Part shown: positions 17,052 to 28,706 of the stretch, piece by piece
Layout: every line of letters starts with the position of its first letter
Numbering within the stretch: position 1 is the stretch's first letter
Assembly: GCF_033095865.1 (NCBI RefSeq)
Contig: NZ_AP019365.1
Coordinates: forward strand, 3,135,501 to 3,199,500
Source: Pseudomonas sp. KU43P
Lineage (GTDB): Bacteria > Pseudomonadota > Gammaproteobacteria > Pseudomonadales > Pseudomonadaceae
DNA: 64,000 nt
Direction: 5' to 3'
Made by a program: the position numbers and the translations under genes
The notes under the pieces: model-generated
Databases searched by the model: none
What the model was told of the DNA's origin: nothing
Seen by the model: the letters and a program-made list of their open reading frames with translations, nothing else

Positions 17052-18755
17052 TCAGAACAGGAAATAACGTTGGGCAAGCGGCAGTTCGCGGGCCGGCTCG
17101 CACACCAGCAGCTCACCATCGGCGCGCACCTGGTAGGTCTGCGAATCGACTTCGATCAGCGGTTGCAGTGAGTTGTGCACCATGTCGGCCTTGCGCACCA
17201 GGCGGCAGCCATGGGCCACGCCGATCAGGCTCTGCAGCCCCAGTTCCCCGGCCAGGCCACGGTCCATGGCGGCCTGGGGCAGGAATGTCATGCGCGTGGC
17301 ATGGCGGGCCGCGCCGAGGGCACCGAACATGGGCCGGTAGTGCACCGGCTGCGGAGTCGGGATCGAACCGTTGATGTCGCCCATGGGGGCGGTAACGATC
17401 ATCCCGCCCTTGATCACCAGGGCCGGCTTGACTGCGAAGAAGGCCGGCGCCCACAGCACCAGGTCGGCCAGCTTGCCCACTTCCACCGAACCGACTTCAT
17501 GGGCGATGCCATGGGTCAGCGCCGGGTTGAGGGTGTACTTGGCGATGTAGCGCTTGACTCGGAAGTTGTCGCTGTAGCTGCTGTCGGGGGCCAACGGCCC
17601 CCGGCGCAGCTTCATTTGGTGCGCCACCTGCCAGGTGCGCAGCACCACCTCGCCAACCCGGCCCATGGCCTGGGAGTCGGACGAGGTCATGGCGAAGGCC
17701 CCCATGTCGTGCAGGATGTCCTCGGCGGCAATGGTTTCGCGGCGGATGCGCGACTCGGCGAACGCCACGTCTTCGGCAATGCTCGGGTCCAGGTGGTGGC
17801 AGACCATGAGCATGTCCAGGTGCTCGTCGACGGTGTTGACCGTGTACGGCAAGGTCGGGTTGGTCGAGGACGGCAGCACATTGGCCTGCCCTGCTGCACG
17901 GATGATGTCCGGGGCATGGCCGCCGCCGGCACCTTCGGTGTGGAAGGTATGGATGGTGCGGTCGCCGATGGCGGCCAGGGTGTCTTCGATGCAACCGGAC
18001 TCGTTGAGGGTGTCGGTGTGGATCGCCACCTGGATGTCCATTTCTTCCGCCACACCCAGGCAGCAGTCGATGGCGGCCGGGGTCGACCCCCAGTCCTCGT
18101 GCAACTTCAGGCCCACCGCACCGGCGGCGATCTGCTCGCGCAAGGCTTCGGGCCGCGAGGCATTGCCCTTGCCCAGCAGGCCGATGTTGATCGGCAGGCA
18201 ATCGGCGGCCTGCAGCATACGCGCCAGGTACCACGGCCCCGGCGTGCAGGTGGTGGCGTTGGTGCCGGTGGCCGGCCCGGTGCCGCCACCGATGAAGGTG
18301 GTCACGCCACTGGTCAGCGCTTCTTCTACCTGCTGCGGGCAGATGAAGTGGATGTGCGAATCGATACCGCCGGCGGTGACGATCTTGCCTTCGGCGGCAA
18401 TCACTTCGGTGCCTGGGCCAACCGGCACGGTCACGCCCGGCTGTACATCGGGGTTGCCGGCCTTGCCGATGGCCGCGATGCGCCCGTGCTTGACGCCGAT
18501 ATCGGCCTTGACGATGCCCCAGTGGTCGATGATCAGGGCATTGGTCAGCACCAGGTCCATGGCCTGGGCAGCCAGCATCTGGCCCTGGCCCATGCCGTCG
18601 CGGATCACCTTGCCACCGCCGAACTTGACCTCTTCGCCATAGACCGTGAAGTCCTTCTCGACTTCAACCCACAATGCGGTGTCGGCCAGGCGCACACGGT
18701 CGCCGACCGTGGGGCCGAACATGTCGGCGTAGGCCCTGCGCGAAATACGGCTCAT
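17052..18755 (-). CDS. ureC: Urease subunit alpha (catalytic)
   Basis: A 567-aa catalytic subunit of urease, which hydrolyses urea to ammonia and carbamate. All nickel and active-site residues are visible by motif: HIHFICPQQ (two His ligands), GLKLHEDWG (the lysine that is carbamylated and the following His), [21 protein letters not shown], the MVCHHLD flap histidine and SSDSQAMGR (the Asp ligand). The length is standard. The ATG overlaps the ureB stop by 4 nt. Confidence 0.98.
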   Translation of the reverse strand: MSRISRRAYADMFGPTVGDRVRLADTALWVEVEKDFTVYGEEVKFGGGKVIRDGMGQGQMLAAQAMDLVLTNALIIDHWGIVKADIGVKHGRIAAIGKAGNPDVQPGVTVPVGPGTEVIAAEGKIVTAGGIDSHIHFICPQQVEEALTSGVTTFIGGGTGPATGTNATTCTPGPWYLARMLQAADCLPINIGLLGKGNASRPEALREQIAAGAVGLKLHEDWGSTPAAIDCCLGVAEEMDIQVAIHTDTLNESGCIEDTLAAIGDRTIHTFHTEGAGGGHAPDIIRAAGQANVLPSSTNPTLPYTVNTVDEHLDMLMVCHHLDPSIAEDVAFAESRIRRETIAAEDILHDMGAFAMTSSDSQAMGRVGEVVLRTWQVAHQMKLRRGPLAPDSSYSDNFRVKRYIAKYTLNPALTHGIAHEVGSVEVGKLADLVLWAPAFFAVKPALVIKGGMIVTAPMGDINGSIPTPQPVHYRPMFGALGAARHATRMTFLPQAAMDRGLAGELGLQSLIGVAHGCRLVRKADMVHNSLQPLIEVDSQTYQVRADGELLVCEPARELPLAQRYFLF

Positions 18756-19069
18756 ACCCTACCCTCCAGTGCACCCATCACCTTGCCCTGGAAGCCGTAT
18801 ACCTCGCGCTTGCCGGCATAGGCGACCAGCTGCACGGTACGCGATTGGCCCGGTTCGAAGCGCACGGCGGTACCGGCCGGGATATCGAGGCGGAAACCGA
18901 GCGTCGGCTCGCGCTCGAACACCAACGCGTCATTGACCTCGTAGAAGTGGTAGTGCGAGCCGACCTGCACCGGTCGATCACCATGGTTGGCCACGCTGAC
19001 GCTGACCGTTGCACGGCCGACATTGAGCTCGATGTCGCCGTCGGCTACCTGAATTTCACCTGGAATCAT
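18752..19069 (-). CDS. ureB: Urease subunit beta
   Basis: A 105-aa urease beta subunit, a structural component of the (alpha-beta-gamma)3 complex. The start ATG 19069 gives MIPGEIQ, the conserved N-terminus; 12 further residues encoded upstream are not family sequence. The conserved core [11 protein letters not shown] and the motif [15 protein letters not shown] are intact. It is 19 bp downstream of ureA and overlaps ureC. Confidence 0.97.
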   Translation of the reverse strand: MIPGEIQVADGDIELNVGRATVSVSVANHGDRPVQVGSHYHFYEVNDALVFEREPTLGFRLDIPAGTAVRFEPGQSRTVQLVAYAGKREVYGFQGKVMGALEGRV

Positions 19070-19088
19070 GCTGGGCTCCTGCGCCAGG

Positions 19089-19391
19089 TCAGACGATGGG
19101 GTCATGCACGGTCACCAGCTTGGTGCCGTCGGGGAACGTGGCCTCGACCTGCACGTCATGGAGCATCTCGGCAACGCCGTCCATGACCTGCTCACGGCCG
19201 ATCACTTCGCGGCCCAGGCTCATCAACTCGGCCACGGTGCGACCATCGCGGGCGCCTTCGAGCACCGCAGCGCTGATCAACGCCACCGCTTCCGGGTAGT
19301 TGAGCCTGAGGCCACGGGCCAAGCGCCGTTCAGCCAGCAGTGCGGCAGTGAACAGCAGCAGTTTGTCTTTCTCTCTTGGGGTCAGCTCCAT
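19089..19391 (-). CDS. ureA: Urease subunit gamma
   Basis: A 100-aa urease gamma subunit. The N-terminus [23 protein letters not shown] and the C-terminal [18 protein letters not shown] are textbook family sequence. It lies between ureD (9 bp upstream) and ureB. No extra gene interrupts ureA-ureB, unlike in P. aeruginosa, where an acetyltransferase gene does. Confidence 0.97.
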   Translation of the reverse strand: MELTPREKDKLLLFTAALLAERRLARGLRLNYPEAVALISAAVLEGARDGRTVAELMSLGREVIGREQVMDGVAEMLHDVQVEATFPDGTKLVTVHDPIV

Positions 19392-19400
19392 GGCGCTCTC

Positions 19401-20234
19401 TCAAGTGGCCCAGATGCGCGGCGGGCACGCGGGCAGGCCGAGAACGGCCGGCCGCAAGACGTGCCATAAGCGTTGCAGGGTGCGTTGCAGGTGTTGGTTG
19501 TCGTGGTCGAGCAGGCGGATCACCAGCAGCGAGCCGAGCAAGGTGGCGCCCGCTGGCGTGTCGAGCCCATCGAGCAGTGCCCGGGCCTGCTCCAGCACGG
19601 CCGGGTTGGCAGGTGATGCGCAGAAGGTGGCGGACAACGGGTGCCCAGCCAATTTGGCCAGCTGGCCGCCGCTGATGCGCAGGCGCTCGTGCAGGCCAGG
19701 TTCGTCGGGCAGTTCGATGTGCAGGCGACTGTCCAGGGCGCCCTGATCGAAGCGTTCGCTCATCACCGGGCGGCCCAGGCACAGGGTTTCCCAGGCCAGC
19801 AGCCGAGCGCCGGGCTCCAGGGTGAAGCGGCTGTCCAGGCTGGCGCGGGCGCCCGAGAAGAAGATGCTGTCCTGGGGCAGCCATTCCAGGGTGCTGCCGG
19901 CTTGCAGGTGAAAGCGCTGAGCCAAGTAGGCGGTAGGGCCGATGCTGCGGTAGAACTTGCTCGCCCCGGGCATGGTCAGCAGAGCATGGCTGCCGGGTTC
20001 CAGGTGAATGTCCAGCTCCAACCGGTCACCGGCGACGATGCCGCCGGGCGGGTGCAGCACATAGACATGGCACGGCGCGCCTTCCGGATAGAATGGCCGC
20101 TGCACCAAAAGAGGTCCGAAATGACGGCGCGCACCAAGGCGGGTCACGCCCTCGCGCTCGACGAAGCGCAACTGCAGGTGGGCGCTCCAGCCTGCATCCA
20201 TTTCAAATTTCTTCACCTGCAAGGCAAGCGACAT
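19401..20234 (-). CDS. ureD: Urease accessory protein UreD
   Basis: A 277-aa UreD (UreH), the scaffold that binds apo-urease and channels nickel from UreG through UreF. Family motifs include LHPPGGIVAGDRLELDI, TMPGASKFYRS and EWLPQDSIFFSGA. I chose ATG 20234 (MSLALQ) because family similarity begins at GWSAHLQLRF shortly after it and GGGG precedes it. ATG 20255, with GAGAGG close upstream, is an alternative. It is the first gene of the urease operon. No urt urea-transport genes are adjacent, and I could not find a sigma-54/NtrC site in the 270 bp upstream. Confidence 0.94.
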   Translation of the reverse strand: MSLALQVKKFEMDAGWSAHLQLRFVEREGVTRLGARRHFGPLLVQRPFYPEGAPCHVYVLHPPGGIVAGDRLELDIHLEPGSHALLTMPGASKFYRSIGPTAYLAQRFHLQAGSTLEWLPQDSIFFSGARASLDSRFTLEPGARLLAWETLCLGRPVMSERFDQGALDSRLHIELPDEPGLHERLRISGGQLAKLAGHPLSATFCASPANPAVLEQARALLDGLDTPAGATLLGSLLVIRLLDHDNQHLQRTLQRLWHVLRPAVLGLPACPPRIWAT

Positions 20235-20504
20235 CCCACAGACCCCGATTTTCATGGCCTCTCGGCCGCCCAGAGCGATCAGGTTCATCCGCCAACGCGT
20301 GACTGGCCTGACCACTCGATCAAATTCGCTGGCTGGGATATAGCAGTTAGCGGGCCAACTACGCAGGTGAAGGCAGATGAAATCTTCTTTGCGATGGCTC
20401 TGGGATGGGGCATTCAATGGGTTGGCGCACAATACGAGCGCGCACCTTGGCCCCGTTCCGGTGCTGCGCTACAGTCGTGCTTTACCCACGGCCAAGGAAC
20501 CGCC

Positions 20505-20882
20505 ATGTCTCTCGCCCCCGCCATCCCTGTGCTGCGAATCTTCTCGGTCGACAAGGCCAAGGAGTTCTACCTCGATTTCCTCGGGTTCACCCTGGACTGG
20601 GAACACCGTTTCAGCCCAGACCTGCCGCTGTATGCGCAAATTCGCCGAGACGGGCTGATCCTGCACCTGAGCGAACACCACGGCGACGCCTGCCCTGGCT
20701 CGACCGTGTTTGCCAGGACCGAAGACCTGCGCGCGCTGGAGCGCGAGCTGCAAGACAAGCGATACGGCTACTCCCGCCCAGAGGCAGAACCTGTCGACTG
20801 GGGCCTGCAGATGCAGATTCGCGACCCGTTCGGCAACTTGCTGCGCTTCTGCCAGCAGATCGACGACGAAGCTGCCCAGTGA
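20505..20882 (+). CDS. VOC/glyoxalase superfamily protein (bleomycin-resistance-like)
   Basis: A 125-aa protein with the paired beta-alpha-beta-beta-beta modules of the vicinal-oxygen-chelate superfamily. The N-terminus (PVLRIFSVDKAKEFYLDFLGF) and C-terminus (MQIRDPFGNLLRFCQ) match the glyoxalase/bleomycin-resistance group, with the terminal glutamate of the metal site apparently replaced by Arg/Phe in LLRF. Function as an antibiotic-binding protein or an enzyme cannot be decided. It is divergent from the urease operon and overlaps the next gene by 4 nt. Confidence 0.85.
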   Translation: MSLAPAIPVLRIFSVDKAKEFYLDFLGFTLDWEHRFSPDLPLYAQIRRDGLILHLSEHHGDACPGSTVFARTEDLRALERELQDKRYGYSRPEAEPVDWGLQMQIRDPFGNLLRFCQQIDDEAAQ

Positions 20883-21241
20883 AGCCTGTGAGCAAACGTG
20901 AGCTGGCGCGCCTGGAGCGTGAGCTGGTCGCCTGCCTGACCGACGCCTGCGAAACCGCCAAGGCAGAAATCGTCGGGTTCAGCTGGCTGACCCATCGCCT
21001 TGACCCGGGCCAGTTTCCGGCCAGTCTGCGTATCACCTGGGTCTTCGAGCACGAGGCCGACAAGGCCGCAGCGCTGGCAGGCGATGCGAAAGCGCGCATG
21101 CTGTTACTGACGTCCCAGGCGCTCGACGAGGCCGGCGTGCAGCTGGATCACCCGGCGTGGCATGTGCGGTTTGACAGCGAAGAAGCCTGCGCGCGCAGCC
21201 ATGCGGGCGACTGGAACAAGCGACTTGAGGGCTGCAGATAG
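20879..21241 (+). CDS. Conserved hypothetical protein, coupled to the VOC gene
   Basis: A 120-aa soluble protein that I do not recognise confidently. It begins with a basic, helical segment (KRELARLERELVACLTDACETAKAE), continues with SWLTHRLDPGQFPASLRITWVF, and has no signal peptide or membrane span. The start is a GTG at 20879 that overlaps the stop of the VOC gene, so the two are translationally coupled; a GTG at 20888 is possible. Similar Pseudomonas proteins are sometimes labelled Fis-family regulators, but I see no convincing DNA-binding motif. Confidence 0.75.
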   Translation: MKPVSKRELARLERELVACLTDACETAKAEIVGFSWLTHRLDPGQFPASLRITWVFEHEADKAAALAGDAKARMLLLTSQALDEAGVQLDHPAWHVRFDSEEACARSHAGDWNKRLEGCR

Positions 21242-21262
21242 AAATGCAGCGTCTATGGATAA

Positions 21263-21290
21263 AGCGCCGCGCGGGCGGCGCTCTATCTCA
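21263..21290 (+). terminator. Possible terminator hairpin after the VOC operon
   Basis: AGCGCCGC-GCGG-GCGGCGCT forms a perfect 8-bp stem with a 4-nt loop starting 22 bp after the stop codon. The following tract (CTATCT) is only weakly T-rich. Confidence 0.45.
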
Positions 21291-21440
21291 TGAACACTAA
21301 AAATCCGCCGACATGCACCTACTGGCCCCGCCAATTCGTGACTGGCCGTTCCCGATCCGCGGCGGATGTATTATCGTGGCGTGGTGCGCATATAACAGCA
21401 GCCCGAGCGATCGGGCATCTGCAAGACAATCGAGGGTGTC

Positions 21441-22460
21441 ATGAGTAACGAGAGCATTAACTGGGACAAGCTGGGCTTCGACTACATCAAGACCGACAAG
21501 CGCTACCTGTCGGTATGGCGCAATGGTGAGTGGGACAAAGGCACCCTGACCGAAGACAATGTGCTGCACATCAGTGAAGGCTCCACCGCCCTGCACTATG
21601 GCCAGCAATGCTTCGAAGGCCTGAAGGCCTACCGTTGCAAGGACGGCTCGATCAACCTGTTCCGCCCAGACCAGAATGCTGCCCGCATGCAGCGCAGTTG
21701 CGCGCGCCTGCTGATGCCGCAGGTGCCGACCGATGTGTTCATCGAAGCCTGCAAGCAGGTCGTCAAGGCCAACGAGAAGTTCGTCCCGCCGCACGGCAAG
21801 GGCGCTCTGTACCTGCGTCCGTTCGTGATTGGTACCGGCGACAACATCGGCGTGCGTACCGCCCCCGAGTTCATTTTCTCGGTGTTCGCCATCCCGGTTG
21901 GCTCGTACTTCAAGGGCGGCATGAAGCCGCACAACTTCCAGATCTCCAGCTTCGACCGTGCGGCCCCGCAAGGCACCGGCGCAGCCAAGGTCGGCGGCAA
22001 CTACGCGGCCAGCCTGCAGCCGGGCGCCGAGGCGAAGAAGGCCAACTTCGCCGACGCTATCTACCTCGACCCGCTGACCCACACCAAGATCGAGGAAGTC
22101 GGTTCGGCCAACTTCTTCGGCATCACCGCCAACAACGAGTTCGTCACCCCGAAATCGGCCTCGGTACTGCCAGGCATCACCCGCCTGTCGCTGATGGAAC
22201 TGGCACAATCGCGCCTGGGCCTGACCGTGATCGAAGGCGATGTCGAGATCAACAAGCTCGACCGCTTCATCGAAGCCGGCGCTTGCGGCACTGCTGCGGT
22301 GATCACCCCGATCGGTGGTATCGAGTACAACGGCAAGCTGCACGTGTTCCACGACCTGGAAAAAGTCGGCCCGGTGACCCAGAAGCTCTACAACGAGCTG
22401 ACCGGCATCCAGAGCGGTGACGTCGAGGCGCCGGCTGGCTGGATCGTCAAGGTCGCCTGA
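21441..22460 (+). CDS. ilvE: Branched-chain amino acid aminotransferase
   Basis: A 339-aa fold-type IV PLP enzyme that interconverts Leu/Ile/Val and their 2-keto acids. The PLP lysine is K183 in GAAKVGGNYAASL. The group-specific segments YGQQCFEGLKAY and LYLRPFVIGTG place it in the long BCAT group found in Pseudomonas and eukaryotes. The start ATG 21441 has GAGGGTG upstream. It is a single-gene unit closed by a strong terminator. Confidence 0.95.
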   Translation: MSNESINWDKLGFDYIKTDKRYLSVWRNGEWDKGTLTEDNVLHISEGSTALHYGQQCFEGLKAYRCKDGSINLFRPDQNAARMQRSCARLLMPQVPTDVFIEACKQVVKANEKFVPPHGKGALYLRPFVIGTGDNIGVRTAPEFIFSVFAIPVGSYFKGGMKPHNFQISSFDRAAPQGTGAAKVGGNYAASLQPGAEAKKANFADAIYLDPLTHTKIEEVGSANFFGITANNEFVTPKSASVLPGITRLSLMELAQSRLGLTVIEGDVEINKLDRFIEAGACGTAAVITPIGGIEYNGKLHVFHDLEKVGPVTQKLYNELTGIQSGDVEAPAGWIVKVA

Positions 22461-22474
22461 GGAGTGCCACATTG

Positions 22475-22515
22475 AAAACGGGGTATGCCAATGATTGGCA
22501 TACCCCGTTTTTTTT
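22475..22515 (+). terminator. Strong rho-independent terminator of ilvE
   Basis: A 15-bp perfect stem (ACGGGGTATGCCAAT paired with ATTGGCATACCCCGT around a single central G) is followed by eight T residues. It starts 14 bp after the ilvE stop codon. Confidence 0.95.
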
Positions 22516-22519
22516 GGCT

Positions 22520-22616
22520 GCCTGCACTGGCGCTATCGCCGGCAAGCCGGCTCCCACAGGTTCTGCGTCGCCCTCACTGTGGGAGCCAGCTTGCCGGCGA
22601 TAGCGCCAGTGCAGGC
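22520..22616. repeat. REPIN-like inverted REP pair with long perfect arms
   Basis: A 28-bp perfect inverted repeat begins GCCTGCACTGGCGCTATCGC (22520) and its complement ends at 22616. It encloses two REP cores and a loop segment, GGTTCTGCGTCGCCCTCACT, which recurs exactly in the element at 24771-24864. Confidence 0.9.
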
Positions 22617-22702
22617 CAAAGCCGTCAGATGAATTTTTCTTAAATCGCCGTTTGGCTATTCTTTGGCACAATCAAGTCTCCTTTAGACGCCCAGGAACGA
22701 GC

Positions 22703-23383
22703 ATGCCACGTGTACTGACCATCGAAGACGACGCCGTCACCGGCCAGGAAATCGTCGCCGAACTGACCAGCCACGGTCTGGAAGTGGAGTGGGCCGACAA
22801 CGGCCGCGAAGGCCTGGCCAAGGCCATTGCCGGCGGTTACGACCTGATCACCCTGGACCGCATGCTGCCCGAGGTCGATGGCCTGACGATCGTCACCACC
22901 CTGCGCAACCTCAAGATTGCCACGCCGATCCTGATGATCAGCGCCCTGTCCGATGTCGACGAACGTGTACGCGGCCTGCGCGCCGGTGGTGACGACTACC
23001 TGACCAAGCCGTTCGCCTCCGACGAGATGGCCGCCCGGGTCGAGGTGCTGCTGCGTCGCAACAGCGTGCCCATGACCCAGACCCGCCTGCAGGTCGCCGA
23101 CCTGCAACTGGACCTGATCAGCCACGAGGCACGCCGCGGCGAGCAGACACTCAACCTGCTGCCCACCGAATACAAGCTGCTGGAGTACCTGATGCGCCAC
23201 AGTGGCCAGGTGATTACACGGATGATGATCTTCGAGGAAGTCTGGGGCTACCACTTCGACCCCGGCACCAATCTGATCGACGTGCACATCGGCCGCTTGC
23301 GCAAGAAGATCGATTCCCCCGGGCAGTCGCCGCTGATCCGTACGGTACGGGGCTCCGGCTATGCCATTGCTGAACCCGTCTAA
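22703..23383 (+). CDS. OmpR-family response regulator
   Basis: A 226-aa two-component response regulator. The receiver domain has the acidic pocket IEDD (residues 7-10), the phospho-acceptor D52 in TLDRMLPEVDG and the conserved lysine in LTKPFA. The C-terminal OmpR/PhoB winged helix ends in VDVHIGRLRKKID and TVRGSGYAI. The start ATG 22703 has AGGAACG upstream; 17 in-frame codons further upstream are not family sequence. It overlaps the cognate histidine kinase gene by 23 nt. The stimulus is unknown. Confidence 0.94.
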   Translation: MPRVLTIEDDAVTGQEIVAELTSHGLEVEWADNGREGLAKAIAGGYDLITLDRMLPEVDGLTIVTTLRNLKIATPILMISALSDVDERVRGLRAGGDDYLTKPFASDEMAARVEVLLRRNSVPMTQTRLQVADLQLDLISHEARRGEQTLNLLPTEYKLLEYLMRHSGQVITRMMIFEEVWGYHFDPGTNLIDVHIGRLRKKIDSPGQSPLIRTVRGSGYAIAEPV

Positions 23384-24752
23384 GGGCTGGAGTTCTTCGA
23401 CCAGCCGCCTGCTGGCACTGTACAGCTTCCTCTTCGTGGCCTGGAGCAGCATCCTCATGGGGGTGCTGTACTTCGAGGTGTCCAGCTACCTGAACAAGCT
23501 AACTCGCCACTCCATGCTGCAGCGCCAGCACCTGTTCGCTCACATGAGCGGCAAGCAGCTCGATGACGCACTGGTCGCGAGCCAAGCCTTCGAGGAGCGG
23601 GCGTTCGATGCCTATGGCCTGTTCGATGCCCAGTTGAACCCGGTTGGCGGGCGCATCCGCGCCATTCCGCCTGAGCTCGGCCTGGACGGCAAGGTGCACG
23701 AGCTCAAGCGCTGCCTGGACGCCGATGACCCGCACATGCCGCGCGACAGCTGCGACGCAGTGGCGATCAAGGTGCAGGACGGTCGCTGGCTGGTGCTGTT
23801 CCGCGACAATGGCTCACTGTTCGTGGTCACCCGCATCATCCTGCACGCGCTGCTCTGGGGCATCTCCCTGACCCTGATCCCAGGCTTTGCAGGCTGGTAC
23901 CTCTTGCGCCGACGCCCGCTCAAGCGCATCCGCGCGATCCAGGCCCAGGCCGAGCTGATCGTCGCTGGCGACCTTACCCACCGGCTTCCACTGTCGGCAC
24001 GGCGTGATGAGCTGGACATGTTGGCAGCCATCGTCAACGCCATGCTCGACCGTATCGAACGACTGATGCACGAAGTCAAAGGGGTCTGCGACAACATTGC
24101 CCACGACCTGCGCACGCCCCTCACCCGCCTGCGTGCCCAGCTGTATCGCATCCGCCAGCAGAGCGAGGCGGATTCACCGCAGGCCGAGGCCCTGGACCAG
24201 GCCATCGGCGAGACCGACACCTTGATGGCGCGTTTTCGCGGCCTGTTGCGCATCAGCGAACTTGAGGACCGTCAGCGCCGCGCCGGCTTCGTCGAGCTCG
24301 ACCCGCACGACTTGCTGGTTGAACTGCATGATTTCTACCTGCCTCTGGCCGAGGACGGTGGTATTCGCCTGCAGTTGCAGCAGCCTGAGCAGTTGCCGGC
24401 GTTGCACGGCGACCGTGAATTGCTGTTCGAAGCACTGGCCAATCTGGTGGGCAACGGCATCAAGTTCACCCCTGAAGGCGGCCGAGTGGCCATCAAGGCC
24501 ACGCACGATGAGCGAGGTGTGCACATCGCCATCGAGGACAGCGGCCCGGGGATTCCCGAGGAAGAACGCACGGCAGTGTTGAAGCGCTTCTACCGCAGCG
24601 ATGAAGGCCACCGGCACCCGGGGTTCGGGCTAGGGTTGTCGATCGTTGCGGCAATCGTCGACCTGCACGGGTTCGGGCTGGAGATCGGCGAAAGCGAGAT
24701 AGGTGGGGCGAAGCTGGTGCTGCACTGCCCGTTGGCGGGGTTGCGCAAATAG
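23361..24752 (+). CDS. Sensor histidine kinase
   Basis: A 463-aa membrane histidine kinase, partner of the regulator that it overlaps. Two membrane spans (about residues 17-40 and 157-182) bracket a periplasmic domain of about 115 residues that I cannot assign. A HAMP linker (RRRPLKRIRAIQ) follows. The HisKA phospho-site is H248 in NIAHDLRTPLTRL, and the HATPase domain has N-box LVGNGIKFTPEGG and G-boxes DSGPGIP and GFGLGLSIV. The periplasmic part has two cysteines (in KRCLDADD and RDSCDAV) that could form a disulfide. Confidence 0.94.
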   Translation: MPLLNPSKGWSSSTSRLLALYSFLFVAWSSILMGVLYFEVSSYLNKLTRHSMLQRQHLFAHMSGKQLDDALVASQAFEERAFDAYGLFDAQLNPVGGRIRAIPPELGLDGKVHELKRCLDADDPHMPRDSCDAVAIKVQDGRWLVLFRDNGSLFVVTRIILHALLWGISLTLIPGFAGWYLLRRRPLKRIRAIQAQAELIVAGDLTHRLPLSARRDELDMLAAIVNAMLDRIERLMHEVKGVCDNIAHDLRTPLTRLRAQLYRIRQQSEADSPQAEALDQAIGETDTLMARFRGLLRISELEDRQRRAGFVELDPHDLLVELHDFYLPLAEDGGIRLQLQQPEQLPALHGDRELLFEALANLVGNGIKFTPEGGRVAIKATHDERGVHIAIEDSGPGIPEEERTAVLKRFYRSDEGHRHPGFGLGLSIVAAIVDLHGFGLEIGESEIGGAKLVLHCPLAGLRK

Positions 24753-24770
24753 ACACTGGGGTCGCTTTTG

Positions 24771-24864
24771 CGACCCAATCGCCGGCGAGCCGGCTCCCAC
24801 AGGTTCTGCGTCGCCCTCACTGTGGGAGCCGGCTTGTCGGCGATTGGGCTGCAAAGCAGCCCCA
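24771..24864. repeat. REPIN-like inverted REP pair
   Basis: Inverted REP cores flank GGTTCTGCGTCGCCCTCACT, the same loop as in the element at 22520-22616. Short GGGCTGC/GCAGCCCC-type outer arms are present. It lies between the convergent kinase and cysS genes. Confidence 0.85.
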
Positions 24865-24874
24865 GTTGTCGCGA

Positions 24875-26257
24875 TCAGTCCGCCAGACGCCAGGTGGTCC
24901 CACCCTTGCCATCTTCCAGCACCACGCCCATGGCGGTCAGCTGGTCGCGGATACGGTCGGATTCAGCCCAGTTCTTGTCCGCACGCGCCTGCAGGCGCGC
25001 CTGAATCAAGGCTTCCACCTCGGCGGCATCGACTTTGCCTTCCGCGCCTGCACGCAGGAAGTCATCAGCCTCGAGCTGCAGCACGCCCAGCACATCTCCC
25101 AGCTCACGCAGGCGACCGGCCAGGCCGGCAGCGGCGTCGAGGTCGCTGTCACGCAGGCGGTTGATCTCGCGCACCAGGTCGAACAGCACGGCACAGGCTT
25201 CCGGCGTACCGAAGTCGTCGTTCATCGCCACGCTGAAGCGCTCGACGAATTCCTCACCGCCCTTGGCCGCAACGCGCGGCAGACCACGCAGGGCGTGATA
25301 GAAGCGCTCCAGCGCCCCCTTGGCATCGCGAAGGCTGTCTTCGGAGTAGTTGATGGCGCTGCGGTAGTGGCTGGCCACCAGCAGGTAGCGCACCACCTCC
25401 GGGTGGTACTTGTCGAGCACGTCACGGATGGTGAAGAAGTTGTTCAACGACTTGGACATCTTCTCGCCATTGATACGGATCATGCCGCAATGCATCCAGG
25501 CGTTGGCGTACTGCTTACCGGTAGCCGCTTCGCTCTGGGCGATCTCGTTCTCGTGGTGCGGGAACTCAAGGTCACTGCCACCACCGTGGATGTCGAAGCT
25601 CTCGCCAAGGCAGCAGGTGGACATCACCGAGCACTCGATGTGCCAGCCAGGACGGCCTGGGCCCCACGGCGAATCCCAGTAGGGCTCGCCCGGCTTGACG
25701 CCCTTCCACAGCACGAAGTCGAGCGGATCCTGCTTGGCCTCGTCGACCTCGATGCGGGCGCCGATGCGCAGGTCTTCGATCTTCTTGCGTGACAGCTTGC
25801 CGTAGCCGACGAACTTGCCGACCCGGTAGTACACATCGCCGTTGCCCGGCGCGTAGGCGTAGCCCTTGTCGATCAGGGTCTGGATCATCGCGTGCATACC
25901 GGGGATATGGTCGGTGGCACGCGGCTCCTGGTCCGGCGGCAGGATGTTCAGGCGGCGCTCGTCTTCGTGCATCGCATCGATCATGCGGGCAGTCAGCGCG
26001 TCGAACGACTCACCGTTCTCGTTGGCCCGGTTGATGATCTTGTCGTCGATGTCGGTGATGTTGCGCACATAGGTCAGCTCGTAGCCGCTCTTGCGCAGCC
26101 AGCGGGTGACCAGGTCGAAGGCCACCATGCTGCGGCCGTGGCCAAGGTGGCAGTAGTCGTACACGGTCATGCCGCACACGTACATGCGCACCTTGTTGCC
26201 ATCGAGCGGCTTGAAGGCTTCCTTGGTCTTGCTCAGCGTGTTGTAGATGTTAAGCAC
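24875..26257 (-). CDS. cysS: Cysteinyl-tRNA synthetase
   Basis: A 460-aa class I aminoacyl-tRNA synthetase that charges tRNA-Cys. The HIGH-type motif is HLGHGRS (from residue 37) and the KMSKS motif is [10 protein letters not shown]. The zinc-site cysteine is in MYVCGMT, with CGM and HHENE elements further on ([20 protein letters not shown]). It is 9 bp downstream of glnS, so the two synthetase genes form one operon. Confidence 0.97.
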   Translation of the reverse strand: MLNIYNTLSKTKEAFKPLDGNKVRMYVCGMTVYDYCHLGHGRSMVAFDLVTRWLRKSGYELTYVRNITDIDDKIINRANENGESFDALTARMIDAMHEDERRLNILPPDQEPRATDHIPGMHAMIQTLIDKGYAYAPGNGDVYYRVGKFVGYGKLSRKKIEDLRIGARIEVDEAKQDPLDFVLWKGVKPGEPYWDSPWGPGRPGWHIECSVMSTCCLGESFDIHGGGSDLEFPHHENEIAQSEAATGKQYANAWMHCGMIRINGEKMSKSLNNFFTIRDVLDKYHPEVVRYLLVASHYRSAINYSEDSLRDAKGALERFYHALRGLPRVAAKGGEEFVERFSVAMNDDFGTPEACAVLFDLVREINRLRDSDLDAAAGLAGRLRELGDVLGVLQLEADDFLRAGAEGKVDAAEVEALIQARLQARADKNWAESDRIRDQLTAMGVVLEDGKGGTTWRLAD

Positions 26258-26266
26258 GGCGGTTCC

Positions 26267-27970
<1,704 letters not shown>

Positions 27971-28205
27971 AGGATCCTTGAATGCACGTGTCCGGCCTGG
28001 GTAGGCCGATTGAATCAAAGGGCCTATCATAGCCGAAGCAGTCAAGCTGCTGACAGCCGGGCACCGACAAACTGGTGCGTTTTATTGCAACCCGTGCAAA
28101 ATGGCCGACGCGCGCCATGTGTCGCGGTCGCCGGATGTTGCGTCAGGTGTTAACCCGCGCACTGCGCCCCCCTATTCCGATTGCCTTGAAAGAGCGAATT
28201 CCAGC

Positions 28206-28706
28206 ATGTCCAAAGTCAAACTGACCACCAACCACGGCGACATCGTCATTCAACTGAACGCCGAAAAGGCGCCGGTGACCGTCGAAAACTTCGTTCAGTA
28301 CGTCAAGGACGGCCACTACGACGGCACCGTGTTCCACCGTGTGATCAAGGGCTTCATGATCCAAGGTGGCGGTTTCGAAGCCGGCATGAACCAGAAGAAA
28401 ACCCGCGCCAGCATCCAGAACGAAGCCGACAACGGCCTGAAGAACACCAAGTACAGCATCGCCATGGCCCGTACCATGGAGCCGCACTCCGCTTCCGCTC
28501 AATTCTTCATCAACGCTTCCGACAACGACTTCCTCAACCACAGCGGCAAGAACGTACAGGGCTGGGGCTACGCGGTATTCGGCGAAGTGATCGAAGGCCG
28601 TGAAATCGTCGAGGCGATCGAAAAAGTCGCCACCGGCTCCAAGGCCGGCCACCAGGACGTGCCGAAAGACGACGTGATCATCGAGAAAGCCGAGATCATT
28701 GAGTGA
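28206..28706 (+). CDS. ppiB: Peptidyl-prolyl cis-trans isomerase B (cytoplasmic cyclophilin)
   Basis: A 166-aa cyclophilin that accelerates proline isomerisation during folding. Active-site motifs [16 protein letters not shown] and [15 protein letters not shown] are present, and no signal peptide precedes the domain, so it is the cytoplasmic form. The start ATG 28206 gives [12 protein letters not shown]. The stop overlaps the GTG start of lpxH (GTGA), indicating a coupled pair. Confidence 0.95.
   Translation: MSKVKLTTNHGDIVIQLNAEKAPVTVENFVQYVKDGHYDGTVFHRVIKGFMIQGGGFEAGMNQKKTRASIQNEADNGLKNTKYSIAMARTMEPHSASAQFFINASDNDFLNHSGKNVQGWGYAVFGEVIEGREIVEAIEKVATGSKAGHQDVPKDDVIIEKAEIIE

Noticed and set aside
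17175-18821. A 548-codon open frame opposite ureC
   Set aside because: Antisense shadow of a urease alpha gene with all catalytic motifs intact; no independent start signal or domain.
28061-28086. Possible terminator GCACC-N8-GGTGC followed by GTTTTATT upstream of ppiB
   Set aside because: A 5-bp stem with an 8-nt loop is too weak, and no gene on the plus strand ends just before it.
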